Assembly (NCBI GenBank): GCA_018907035.1
Contig: JACCIC010000225.1
Coordinates: 539,501-603,500, forward strand
From: Sycobia sp. Sy_11
Lineage: Eukaryota; Arthropoda; Insecta; Hymenoptera; Epichrysomallidae
Length of the DNA stretch: 64,000 nucleotides
Direction: 5' to 3'
The notes below the pieces were generated by a model. It saw nothing but the letters and a program-made list of their open reading frames with translations. It ran no database searches and was not told the DNA's origin. The translations under genes and the position numbers were made by a program. Positions 11,307 to 21,646 of the stretch are shown here, in pieces. Each line of letters begins with the position of its first letter. Position 1 is the first letter of the stretch.

Positions 11307-12420
11307 TGATTAATAGAGAAAGAGATTTCAGTAGAAAATGTGAAAGTGGCGCAGAAGAAATTAAAAATCGAAAAATGAAAGCTGAGTTTCAGAAAAAGGA
11401 AAGTAAATAAATAAATTTATACGTAAATTATGCTGGAAAGGTCTCATAAATGTCGAATATAGAGATAGCAATGCAATACATGATTTGTAAAGTGTCCTAA
11501 AGAATTACATGAGTGTAATCCCTCTAAGGTAAATGAGAATAATGAATTTGAAGTGATTTATCCTATAATTATATATCACCCTGGTAATTGAAAAAAATTT
11601 GATTTACCAGACCTTACAGATATTTTAATAAAAAATAGTATTATTAAAATTTTGAAGGATCAATATTCATTTCCGCAAAACAAAGATAACGTAAAAAATG
11701 GTTGAACACGACTATATCTTTTCAAAATCATAATAGAAAAAAATTACTCCACCAATTAACGAAAAATCATATTGACTAGACATTTTATCTTGAATTATTT
11801 ATGCAATGCACTTTCTTGCCGAACACTATTACGCTTTTCGTGGAAGTATTGAAAGACTTTATCACCCTAATAATGGTAATTTTTATGGGCTTATAGAAAT
11901 ATTGGCTAAATTCGATCCGGTTATACAATAGCATGTTCGTCGAACAGTAGAGATGTTCATGTTCAAATTCACGATCATTACCTAGGGCCTCAAATACGAA
12001 ATGAGTTGATCGAATTGATGGTTTTAGTAATCAAGAAAATAATTGTTGATAAAATCAAAATATTATTCTGTTATTCTTAACTGCATGTCTGTAGTTATCA
12101 ATCAAGAGCAAATGAATTTAGTTATAGATTATGTGAAAGAAAACCAGAATCCAGAAATATAAATAAAAGGACAATTTATAACCTTTCTTAAAGTATATGA
12201 CATCACTGGGGAGAATTTGGCTTCAAAATTAATCACTACGTTGCAATACTTAAAATAGATATAGTAAATTATAGAAGGCAAGGATATGACAATAGAGCTA
12301 AGATGAATGGCACGATTAATGGCGTCCAAGCTCATATTTTAAACATCAATTCTAGTGCTCTGTATCTTCGTTGTACATTTCATAATCTAAATCTATTTTT
12401 AACAGACAGCTCAATGTAAT
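11307..12420 (+). pseudogene. hAT-type transposase relic (ZMYM1-like / DUF4371 family)
   Basis: Pieces in shifting + frames read as one protein. Near the start is ESGAEEIKNRKMKAEF, like the SGAEKRKR block at the N-terminus of this family. Around 11960-12060 is IHDHYLGPQIRNELIELM. Near 12180-12420 are TFLKVYDITGENLASKLI, VNYRRQGYDNRAKMNG, INGVQAHILNINS and HNLNLFLTDSS. These match, from memory, the order of blocks in TTF-type hAT transposases and their domesticated ZMYM1-like relatives. Many stops and frameshifts interrupt it and no terminal repeats were found. It is an old, dead copy. Confidence 0.75.
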
Positions 12421-12481
12421 AGTTCTGCCGTATTATAATTCTGTGTAATTCAAAGATTTTATACTATACTAGACACATACA

Positions 12482-12686
12482 TCCCTCGTCTCAGCTTAGC
12501 CCGAGATCATAATTTAAACGATTTCTTAAACAATTCAATAATATCTAAGTAAAAAGTACACTATATATAAAAATCTATATTACTATAAATAATTTACCCT
12601 AATTTACCTATCGTCGCTTCTGTATAAAAAGCTGCTTCAAAGCAGCGTCCACTTCAAAAGGCTGATATTTCGCCGACTATTTTATA

Positions 12687-12737
<51 letters not shown>

Positions 12738-13584
12738 TATTACATATAGCTTCCTATGGGGAAAATTGTACATTCAAGTTCGAGCGGTAGAAAAAGATGT
12801 CCAAGTGTATAAAACGGCGTTTACAGAGAGTATCGTGTTCGGACGATAGAATATGTCTCGGAACGACTGCTATGGTGTGTACTGTGTTCGAGAAGCAATA
12901 CAATGTCCAGGTATCCAGGGACGACTTCGACGTCTACTTAGGTTTGGATGTTCAAATGATCGAATACGAATCTCTGTATGGAGGTCGTCCCGTCATACCT
13001 GGACATCGTCTTCTACTGTGCCAATACACGACTCCCCGAAGAAATTATACCGAGGCACGTGGACATCGTATTCTGTTCAAACACGAAAATACCCTTCGAA
13101 TTCGTCTCGACATATCTGGACATTGTTTGCCACCATCCAAACAGGATACTACCCGTAGAAGTCATTCACAACATCTGGACATCGTATGTTAACGTGACAA
13201 CACGAATCTCTCCATAGAAGTTGTCCCGTCATATCCGGGCATCGTCTTTTACCGTCCGAACACGAAACTCCCCCTAGAAGTCGCCCCGACAAACTTGGAC
13301 ATCGTTTTCTACCAACTAAACATGATACTCCCCGTAAAAATCGTCCCCAAAAAGCTAGATATCGTTTCCGACCAACTAAACACAATACACCCCGTAGAAG
13401 TCGTTTCAAAACATCTGGAAATTGTATTTGCCGTCCCAAAATGAATCTCCCCATAGAAATCGTCCCCTCATACATCGTCTTCTATCGTTCGAATACGAAA
13501 ATCTACGTAGAAGTCGTTCCGACATAGCAGGACATCGTTTCATATCAACTAAATACGATAATCCCCTTAGAAGTCGACTAACTC
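12482..13584. repeat. Unrecognised element, copy 2, with ~10 units of a 60-bp tandem repeat
   Basis: This is homologous to 7724-8680 from the CCCGAG hairpin onward. The inverted-repeat word ATCGTCGCTTCTGTATAAAA is at 12610-12629, and an (AT)n run at 12689-12734 interrupts the leader. From about 12940 the marker GGACATCG or a variant recurs at 13001, 13061, 13118, 13177, 13237, 13297, 13357, 13417 and 13530, so the period is 60 bp. Because 60 is divisible by three, several frames stay open and show a 20-residue period. On the minus strand the unit resembles GRKRCPDMSGRLLRGVSCLV. The right terminal repeat seen in copy 1 is absent; the copy ends at a mariner fragment. The protein-like pattern may be only a consequence of the period. 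Confidence 0.75.
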
Positions 13585-13590
13585 TTCGAA

Positions 13591-13800
13591 AGATGACTGA
13601 CAAGTTGAAGATTAACCGGGAAACAGTTAGAAAGATATTAACCGAAGATTTCGCCATGAAAACGCTGTGTGTGAAGAGGGTACCGAAGAACCATTCAGAT
13701 GAGGAAAAAGCCTACCGAATAAACATCGCTCAAGATTGTCTCGAGCAGCTTGAAAATGATCCTACTCTTCTTGATCGAGTTATTACTGGTGATGAAATTC
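13591..13800 (+). pseudogene. mariner-family transposase, internal fragment
   Basis: The + frame reads KMTDKLKINRETVRKILTED, then FAMKTLCVKRVPKN, then AQDCLEQLENDPTLLDRVITGDE. This is the helix-turn-helix to first-catalytic-Asp segment (ITGDE) of a mariner transposase. The stretch is open for about 70 codons. It is joined at the left to the 60-bp tandem repeat and cut at the right inside the catalytic core by the next block. It covers a different part of the protein from the fragment at 5620-6005 but may be the same subfamily. Confidence 0.88.
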
Positions 13801-14280
13801 GGTTCTTTCTCAACGTTCTACTATTCCACTTCTTTCTCTGAACTACGCTCCTCTTACGCTTCTTCTTTCGAGGAGCACAGTCGGCAGAAGGGTGAAGAGC
13901 CACCATTCTCAAACGAGATCCCGGAATATACTGTGCCCTCCATCGCGGGGCCCACCTTATATACCTCGTGACGGATCTGTCAACCGGTACCGAAGACTCT
14001 GGCACAGACTCAGCAACGAAGGTCGGATCGGTAACCGGAACGTTATGCTTCGCCGACCCTACCGGAGTCTGAGCGCTGAGTCGGTTGGTCGAATCAAACC
14101 TGAGAACCCGAGTACCGATTCGACCGAGAAGCTCGTACCAAGAGGCCCGAGCGATACGGTCCGAACTGAGGATTCGAGCGCTGGGTCTGTTATGTTCGAT
14201 AATCTGTTTCCATGTAGACGGCAACTTCATAATATCCCTCTCGTAGAAACCCCTCTCCTTATTTGCGAAGAACTCGGACA
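13793..14280 (-). mobile_element. GC-rich block between two broken transposons, possible solo LTR
   Basis: The block starts TGAAATTCGG and ends AACTCGGACA, so on the minus strand it runs TGTCC...TTTCA. The minus strand has a TATA-like GAGGTATATAAGGTGGG at 13951-13967. The composition is much richer in G and C than the flanks. It abuts a mariner coding fragment on the left and the 3'-truncated R1-clade element on the right, so it may mark an insertion followed by recombination. The 166-aa frame at 13730-14230 has no known motif. The LTR interpretation is tentative. Confidence 0.35.
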
Positions 14281-14289
14281 GATTTAGAT

Positions 14290-16840
14290 GCGGCAGAGAT
14301 CATTATTATCCAGGTGAAAGCGGTGGAAATAGGACCTAAAACAACCATGTCCAGTCAGCAACTGAGTTAGGTGGAAATCTAATTCCCCGTGTTTCCTGTT
14401 GATCCATCTGTGTATGTCTGGAAGGATACGATAAGTCCATCGGTCTTTGCTAGAATCGGTCCATCGTTTTTACCATATTTCTATAGAACGATGACGTTTC
14501 ACATTTTTAGCACCTTGTAGAGAATCCACTGCGGCCTTACATATGTTATGCAGCCTAGCCAGTTCATCTGCAGCTAAATCGAAAGGAAGAATTCGGGCAA
14601 GTACCTCAGCAGCGTCGGTGGATACCGTCCTGTAACCACTAATAATACGTATACAGGAGCGACGACGGGTCGCAATGGCCAACTAACAATACGATTTAAT
14701 TCCGCATGCATGATGCCAGATTGGTGCTGCATACGTGCTGACAGAATTAACAACATAAGCTAATAGTTTCCTCCGGGGTGGACGTGGGCCACCAATGTTA
14801 GGCATGAGCCGACACAACGCAGCTGAAACTCATTGCGCCTTTTCGCCAGATATCTTTAGATGTTCTTTGAAGTTTAACCTGGCATCAAGCTGGACACCCA
14901 AGTATCGTAAAGATGGCGCAGAACTAATGCGGCAGCTACCAACTTTAAGAGTAATACTATCTACCTTCTTACGACTGCTGACAAGAACTACTTCTGTCTT
15001 GTGCTCCGCTAATTGTAGACCAGCCGTCTTAATCCATCTACTGATGTTGCTGATTGCCTCACTGGCATTTTCAGTAAGTTCATCAAGGGTCTTAGCCGTC
15101 ACTACTAGAGCGATATCGTCGGCGTACCCTACTGTTATCGAACCAGGCGGTTGTGGAATCCTCAACACGCCATCATACATAATATTCCACAATATAGGTC
15201 CCATAACTGAGCCCTGGGGGACTCCCGCAGTAACCTTATGCGATACAATGCCTTCATCCGTTCGGTATAATAATATCCTATTCTCAAAGTAGCTGGCCAC
15301 GACATTCTGTAAATAACCAGGTACTCCGAACTCTTTAATAGAACTCATAATAGAAGACCAGCGCGCTGAATTAAAGGCATTCTTGACATCTAGAGCGACA
15401 ATGGCACAATACTGTTTAGTGCCACCTTTCCATCTCTTACCACTGATTGCATTTCTTGCGGTACACACTACCAGTTTAATGGCATCGACTGTTGATTTTG
15501 ATTTCCGAAATCCAAATTGGCGTGAGGATAAGCCGTGCAATCGTTCAGTGAATGCTTCCAGTCGGCTACATATTATTTTTTCAAATATTTTACCTACCGT
15601 GTCGAGTATACACAATGGCCTGTATGATGAAGGATCATCAAGTGGCTTATTGCCCTTAGGTAACAGGACTAACCTTTGAGTTTTCCAGCAATCAGGAAAA
15701 ATACCCTCAAGAAGACAAACATTATATACCGTACTAGTGGGTTGTATTGGTGCCCTACTCAATCGTGCCATGACTGTTTTGTATGGTCGTCCCCATAAGT
15801 CATTGTTGGCCTCTGTACACAGTTCAAGCCAGCATCGACGCTTGCTTGCCTTAATGGCCTTGACAAGCGCTCTTTGTGCTTCTTTAAATAAACTATTAAA
15901 CGTATCACGATGGGTGCGGGATCTTTGGGCAAGTCTACGTGCGCGATGGCATTGTTTGCGCAATTCTGCAATTTCATTTCTCCTGAAGAAATTCATTCTT
16001 CCATTCCCTCCAGATGTTTAAATCCGCTCTTAGTCCTAGTCATCGATGCATCACATGCTTCAGAGATATGCTTCATGAGTGCAGTTGCCAGATGGCCTGG
16101 TGCACCATATTCTGAACGCTCTTCTGATATTATAGTGGCGAACACTTCACAGTCTAGCGATCTGATGTTCCATTTCCGTGTGGGAATCCACTCATTGCAC
16201 TTGTTCTTTACTTTCTTCTCTGCAATCTCATACAAGATCGCCCTGTGATCACTGTGGGTGTAAAGGTCGCTTACTCTCCAATTAAGGATCCGCTGAATCA
16301 AGTCATCACTGGCGAATGTTACATCAATGACTGATTGATGTAACATTTATCACCCCTAATGAAAGTGGATTCAAATCCCTTATTAACCACGTGGAGTTGA
16401 AGAGAATTAAGGCCATCAAGCAGCATACTACCTCTGTTATTTGTTGAAGCGCTTCCCCAGGCTGTGGACCACGTGTTAAAATCGCCAGCGATTCATAATG
16501 GTTTCTTATCCATGGCTTCATCAACTAATTTAGCTACGAGGATTTCAAACTGCTTGTCCGTCAAGCTTGGAGGAGCATATATACTAAAGACGTATATTTC
16601 TTGTATTTTAGCCCAGGATATCAATTCGCTCCGATGACTCGACTGCTTTAGTACCTGCCTATTTTGACCAATCCAGAGGGCAGCTCTATTGCTTGTGTCA
16701 CTTATCCAGCGCTGTGGTCTGACCCTGTCACAATATGGTTCGGAGATTATAGCAATGTCTATTCTTAGCTCCTTTATTGTCTGTTTCAGCAGGTCATGAG
16801 CTGCTACGCAATGGTTGGTATTCAGTTGGAGTATTCTCAT
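14290..16840 (-). pseudogene. Waldo-like ORF2 (endonuclease-reverse transcriptase), copy 1
   Basis: An AP-type endonuclease domain opens at 16840 (MRILQLNTNHC; IAIISEPY; FSIYAPPS), continues in a second frame and ends with YTHSDHRAIL near 16240. A long RT frame spans 15996-14830. It contains SSYRPLCILDTVGKIFEKI, RQFGFRKSKSTVDAI, ALDVKNAFNSARW, a TAGVPQGSVMGPILWN block and GYADD, the catalytic box, near 15120. A frameshift near 14830 passes to the thumb region, with YRTVSTDAAEVLARILPFDL at 14560-14640. Frameshifts in the endonuclease and after RT, plus the missing C-terminus, make it non-functional. Confidence 0.9.
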
Positions 16841-16879
16841 GTTTTATGTCTGTTTAAAAACTCCACGGTAATTGGGCAC

Positions 16880-18170
16880 TTATAGCTGTATACTGAAACA
16901 GCAGGGCTCGTTTACACACAGCTTGGATAGATGGTCTTTTTCACCGCAGTGCCTGCAAAGTTTAGTTCTGTCAGGGGCCGAGCACACGGACGCTAAATGG
17001 CCAATCTGCCAACACCTGAAGCAGCGCTTTATTTCTGTTTTTTTTTCGAACTCTGCACCTGACCCATCCGATTCGAACATGCCCTGCACGTAGTAACTCA
17101 GCTGCGTGACTATATGGTACAGACACCACCGCCGTCTGAGTACCCCCATAAGCTTGCCGCAAGGAACGAGCAATTAGTAGGTTAGTCTCCTTTAGCTCGA
17201 GGTGTATTCTCAGAGCCTCTAATACTTCATCCTTTGAAGTGACCTCATCTATATCTTTAATCTCCAATGTAATGAGATTAGTCAGGACCGAAGTGGATGC
17301 GCTATGGCCAACCTTAGTTTCAACAATGCGTGCCAACTCATGTGCATCTTTGGCTGTCCGTTCCAACTGAAGTACAAGGGCACCGCTTGCATTTCTGCGT
17401 ATCCTGTTAACCTCATTCTTCACATGAGATAACTCCGGGTCATTCTTTATTTGACGCAGTACCTCCGCGTATGTAACTCCTTCATTGGCCTTAATCAAAA
17501 TGGAATTAGGCCTATTTCGTCCATTAAGCCTGCGTGTACTAGATAATTCTTTATCTTTGCCTTTGGGCTTCTTACGCTTGATGGTCTGCCATTGATTTTC
17601 TTGGGCTTCAGACTTGCCTGTAGGTACTCCAACCGACTCTAGTGGTCTCCTTAAGCCCAATGATGGTTCTTTCGTCCTTTTGCCACCTATGGTTTTAGGA
17701 GTGGAATCCATCGCTTCTGCTGCGCTTCGTTTGGTGTCAGAGCGTAGACTCGGCGTAGTCTGAGTCACCACTTCATGTGTACCAGGACGTTGATACTGTA
17801 ATAGATCATCCTCTGCCATACTGATGCATTTATATGAGGCATTAATAGAACGAGCAAGATCCTTAATGGTATTGTGCACGTTATGCCTATCTTTAACAAA
17901 GTCCAACAATTGGCTGATCTTCTCACCAAGTCGCTCCAGGTGATTGTTTCTGCGCGTGATGGAGATTTCTCGATCCGTCGTTTCTTGATCCATCATGACA
18001 TCTCCTTTAGTACCCAGTGTACTATCTATGATTATGTTTGATTTGCCCTCCCCAGAATCCGAGGGGCTACCACCGACCATAGAGGCTTGCACTCTATCGG
18101 AATCGGTGAGGAGATTGACCGGTCTTGCCGGAGTTACTCCCTGGGGTATATCCTTGTTTATACCAAACAT
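16880..18170 (-). pseudogene. Waldo-like ORF1 (gag-like, zinc knuckles), copy 1
   Basis: The frame opens at 18170 with MFGINKDIPQGVTPARPVN, paralleling copy 2's MLGENEILPQGVTPDKPVN. It runs about 375 codons through a Lys-rich middle to GWVRCRV. The reading then shifts at an A9 run near 17043-17051 (+1) into a frame carrying two CCHC knuckles, CFRCWQIGHLASVC and CRHCGEKDHLSKLC, ending at 16880. ORF1 proteins of R1-clade elements bind element RNA and carry such knuckles. The shift looks like a one-base expansion of the A run, since copy 2 reads through the same place in one frame. Confidence 0.88.
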
Positions 18171-18332
18171 TAGTCATAATTGGCCTTAAGTTCGGGAGGC
18201 CCTCCCTATTAGCTTTTTCTGTCCGCCCTGAGTATTTTATTTCCTCAGTGCCCTCTACAAATTGTAGCGAGCCATCCCCTATCCGCAACCTGGGAAGGCG
18301 CCAGATGGGAGAAAGCAACAAAACTCCACACT

Positions 18333-18333
<1 letters not shown>

Positions 18334-18371
<38 letters not shown>

Positions 18372-18398
18372 ATGCATGTATGTATGTATGTATGTATG
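18334..18398. repeat. (TG)n(TATG)n array, ACAY microsatellite between two LINE copies
   Basis: On the minus strand this is (ACAT)n followed by (ACAC)n, i.e. ACAY. It lies between the 3' A-tail of copy 2 (T run at 18399-18412 on +) and the 5' end of copy 1. R1-clade Waldo elements are described as inserting into ACAY repeats. Confidence 0.95.
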
Positions 18399-18649
18399 TT
18401 TTTTTTTTTTTTGAACGGTGAGGTGTAAGGGAAAAATCTTAATAGACCATGACCAGCCGTGGATCTTAATATTAACTTGTAGTATCATTATCCACGCCGT
18501 CGTGTGCTGGCTTCGCACCAGCTAAAACCCCTTCGTTTTACGGCCAAATTTAGCACCTGACCGTACTCCGAATCCTCACCCGCCACCACACCGCGGAAAC
18601 CACCTTTAGATATTACTTCGCGGGTTAGCAGCTTTGCCATAGGCCATTC

Positions 18650-21646
18650 TCATGTAGGTATCACATTTTTCCTTTTTTCTTCTTCTCTTCTATATACATT
18701 TAGCTTTTCCATAAGTCCTGATCCGAGCGGAGTCACCGAATTCCAGCCTTCTTGTGAGTTCAAGAGACAAGCTCCTAAACCCTCCGCATTAAAATTTCCA
18801 CTCCATGATTTCCTGAACTGTACTTGTTCTTCTTTGAACCTGGGGCAGTAGAAAATAACATGTTGTACACTTTCTTCAATACCTTTGCATACCGGGCATT
18901 CGGCACTGTCATTGATACATATTCGATGAAGGTACCTCCGGAAGTTCCCATGTCCGGTAAGTACCTGAGTAAGGTAATATGTAACATAACCATGTTTTCT
19001 CCTTATCCACCTTATTATATCCGGTATAATTTGGTAGGTCCATCGTCCTTTACTTGACAAATCCCATCTTCTTTGCCATTCTTCCGTGGCTCTCTCTAAA
19101 CATTGGTCCTCATTATTCTCAGGTTCATGTGTTCCTGAGTTTTCCTCATATGTTTTAGCCCTTTCTACTGCGAGAAGATCCACGGGGTGAAGTCCTGTGA
19201 TTACAAGAAGGACGTCATCTGGCACAGTTCGGTATGCACAAGTCACTCGTAAAGCTATTATTCTATAGGCTCGCCGGCAATTGTCAAAATACGATGGATT
19301 GATTCTGAGTTGCTCTGCCCAAATTGGGGCCCCATATAGTAATATCGATCTGACCACCGAGGCAAGAAGAATTCTTCGTGGCTGTTTCGGACCTCCAATA
19401 TTTGGCATAATTCCGGCTAGCGCTCTCGACACCCGTTCAGCTTTTAGTCCAACATATGAAAGATGATCTTTAAAAGACAGCCTTGCATCCAGTATAATTC
19501 CCAGATATTTAATCGTATCCTTGGTCTTAATAGATTTAGATTCCACTATAAACGTAGTATGTTGCCTCTTTTTACATCTTGTGATAAGGATAGCTTCAGT
19601 TTTCTCTGTTGCCAGTTGTAAGCCATTGTCATATAACCATTTAGCCACCAGTTCTATGGCTTTATCCCTAACGTACTGCATACTGTGTATGTTTTTGGCT
19701 TCTACCACTAGTGCCACATCATCCGCGTAAGCCACCATTGACACACCCTCCGGTAGCTGTATTCTTCATAAGCTATCATATGCAATATTCCAGAGTAAGG
19801 GCCCCAGGACAGATCCCTGTGGTACTCCACCTGTAATATTATTAGAGTGCAACCCTTCATTTGTGTCATATATAAGCTTCCGGTTTGTAAGATAACTGGA
19901 TATGATTTTCCTCAAGTAAAACGGGATCTTCTTCTGCTCACGAGATATCATTATATTGGACCATCTAGCTGTGTTGAAAGCGTTTCGAATATCCAAGGCG
20001 ATGATCGCACACATACGTTTAGTATTACGACTACCACTAATGGCATTAGTAGCCTGTTTTATCACACGGTTTACTGCGTCAGTTGTTGACCTATGCTTTC
20101 TAAAACCAAACTGATTATCTGAAAGTCCTCCTTCTTGTGCTAAGAATGTTTGGATTCTGCTACATATTATCCTTTCGAACAACTTCCCTTCGATATCAAG
20201 CATACAGAGAGGTCGATAGGATGACGGATTCTCGAACTATTTATTCCCCTTTGGGATCAGTACCAATCTCTGCAACTTTCACTGTGACGCAAAATATCCT
20301 TCTTTTATGCCTGCATTAAAGGTATCTACAAATAACTCGGGAATATTTAAAGCTGTTGTTTTGATGACCAAGCCTGGTATTTCATTTATTCCAGGTGCTT
20401 TACGATTTTGTATGGTTTTAGCCGCTATCATTACCTCTGCTTGACTAATATCCTGCATTTCTGTCATTCCAGTTTCTGCTGTTAGTTCGCATTCAGTTGA
20501 TCTCAGACTATATTTGGCAAAAAGGTGATTGACAACTTTATCTAGAAAGATTGGGCATGATGGTATAGGAGCCTCTCTTTGTTTCATCTTATTCATGATT
20601 TTCTTATATATCTGTCCCCAGGGATCACGGTCTACCTTTTTGTATAAGTTTATCATATATTCGCTCTTAAATTTCTTAAGGGCAGTTTTAAGTAGTCTTT
20701 TTTTATTTATGAAATCTGCCAGTAGCTTTTGAAAGTATGGCTTACCTCTCGCTCGCTGATGTAGTCTTCTAGCTCGAAAGCATTTCTTTCGAAACGCAGC
20801 AATTTCTTTGTTCCACCACGGTACAGGTGGACGTCCTCGTGGATTAGTTTTTTTAGTCATACATTTATCACACGCTGTTCTTAGAATGTCTAAAAGATCT
20901 TGAGCTTTGCCTTCAGCAGTTCCTGCCACTGACTTTCCCTCTAGAGAACATAAGAACAGTTCCTTATCAAAGGTATCTAGAGCCCATCTCTTATTCCTAT
21001 TTATGCCTTGATACCGCGATGGCTTAGTTAGAATTTAAATCTGGTAAATTAGCGCTTGATGATCACTACCGGTGTAGCTATCGCTGACTCTCCAGCTGAG
21101 CTGCTCTCCCATTAATCTGGGATTGACGAACGTTAGATCGATTATTGACGATCTACCATCTTTATTATAGGTCGGCGTAGTTCCCGTGTTAGCGATTTCC
21201 AACTCAAGATTCGCAAATGCTTCCAGTAATTTAGAACCGCGCCTGTTTGACTTTGTACTGCCCCATTCCTTTGCCCAAGCATTGAAATCCCCACCAATAA
21301 CCAGTGGTAAGGATGATTTCCTTGCACTATCTCCGATCTTATCTAAGGTTTTCATAAACATCTCCATATCGTCCTTTGGTGGTAAGTAACAGCTATACAG
21401 GCGAGTTCCAGCTACTGCTACCCAAGTAAAATTAGCATCAGAGGTCTTTTTTTCGGATATGTTTGCGTTTCCGCATACCCAAATAGCCGCTCAGTCTGTA
21501 GAGTCATTCATCCAATTTACTTCATTAAGATTTCTAAATTGCTCACTGACAATCGCAATATCAATATTTTCCTCTCGTATACGCTGAGACAAAAGGTCTT
21601 GTGCAACAGCGCAATGGTTCAGATTAATTTGTATTATCTTAACCAT
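18650..21646 (-). pseudogene. Waldo-like ORF2 (endonuclease-RT), full length with five in-frame stops
   Basis: One frame of 999 codons runs from ATG at 21646. Residues 1-200 are an AP endonuclease (MVKIIQINLNHC; IAIVSEQF; IGGDFNAWAKEWGS; SDHQALI at 194-200). The RT core contains SSYRPLCMLDIEGKLFERI, NQFGFRKHRSTTDAV, ALDIRNAFNTARW, GGVPQGSVLGPLLWN and YADD at 640-643. The C-terminus has CPVCKGIEESVQHVIFYC near 918-936, the R1-clade Cys-His motif. Stops are at residues 52, 204, 456, 470 and 627. Those at 52 and 627 look like CGA-to-TGA and that at 456 like TGG-to-TGA, all C-to-T type changes. The absence of indels indicates recent loss. Confidence 0.93.

Larger units (their letters stand above)
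14281..18333 (-). mobile_element. R1-clade (Waldo-like) non-LTR retrotransposon, copy 1, 3'-truncated
   Basis: A two-ORF LINE lies on the minus strand. Its 5' end (minus strand CAGTGTGGAGTTTTG) abuts an (ACAC)/(ACAT) array at 18333. The first ~80 bp closely match the 5' end of copy 2 at 23125. ORF1 and ORF2 remnants follow in order. At the 3' end the coding stops near 14281 in the segment matching FHLTQLLTGHGCFRSYFHRF, so the terminal Cys-His motif, 3' UTR and tail are missing. Loss of the 3' rather than the 5' end is unusual for LINEs and implies later deletion or insertion, consistent with the foreign block at 13793-14280. Confidence 0.9.

Noticed and set aside
13149..13475. Repeat protein with a 20-residue period
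   Set aside because: The period follows automatically from a 60-bp tandem repeat and appears on both strands, so I do not call it a gene.
12940..13584. CRISPR-like array
   Set aside because: The 60-bp units are contiguous and diverged with no unique spacers, in a eukaryotic genome.
17040..17055. Possible programmed frameshift at an A9 run in LINE copy 1 ORF1
   Set aside because: Copy 2 reads the same region without a shift, and the change equals one extra A in a homopolymer, so a simple indel is likelier.
16971..17090. Host zinc-knuckle gene
   Set aside because: The CCHC motifs belong to LINE ORF1, as shown by the flanking ORF2 and the matching copy 2.
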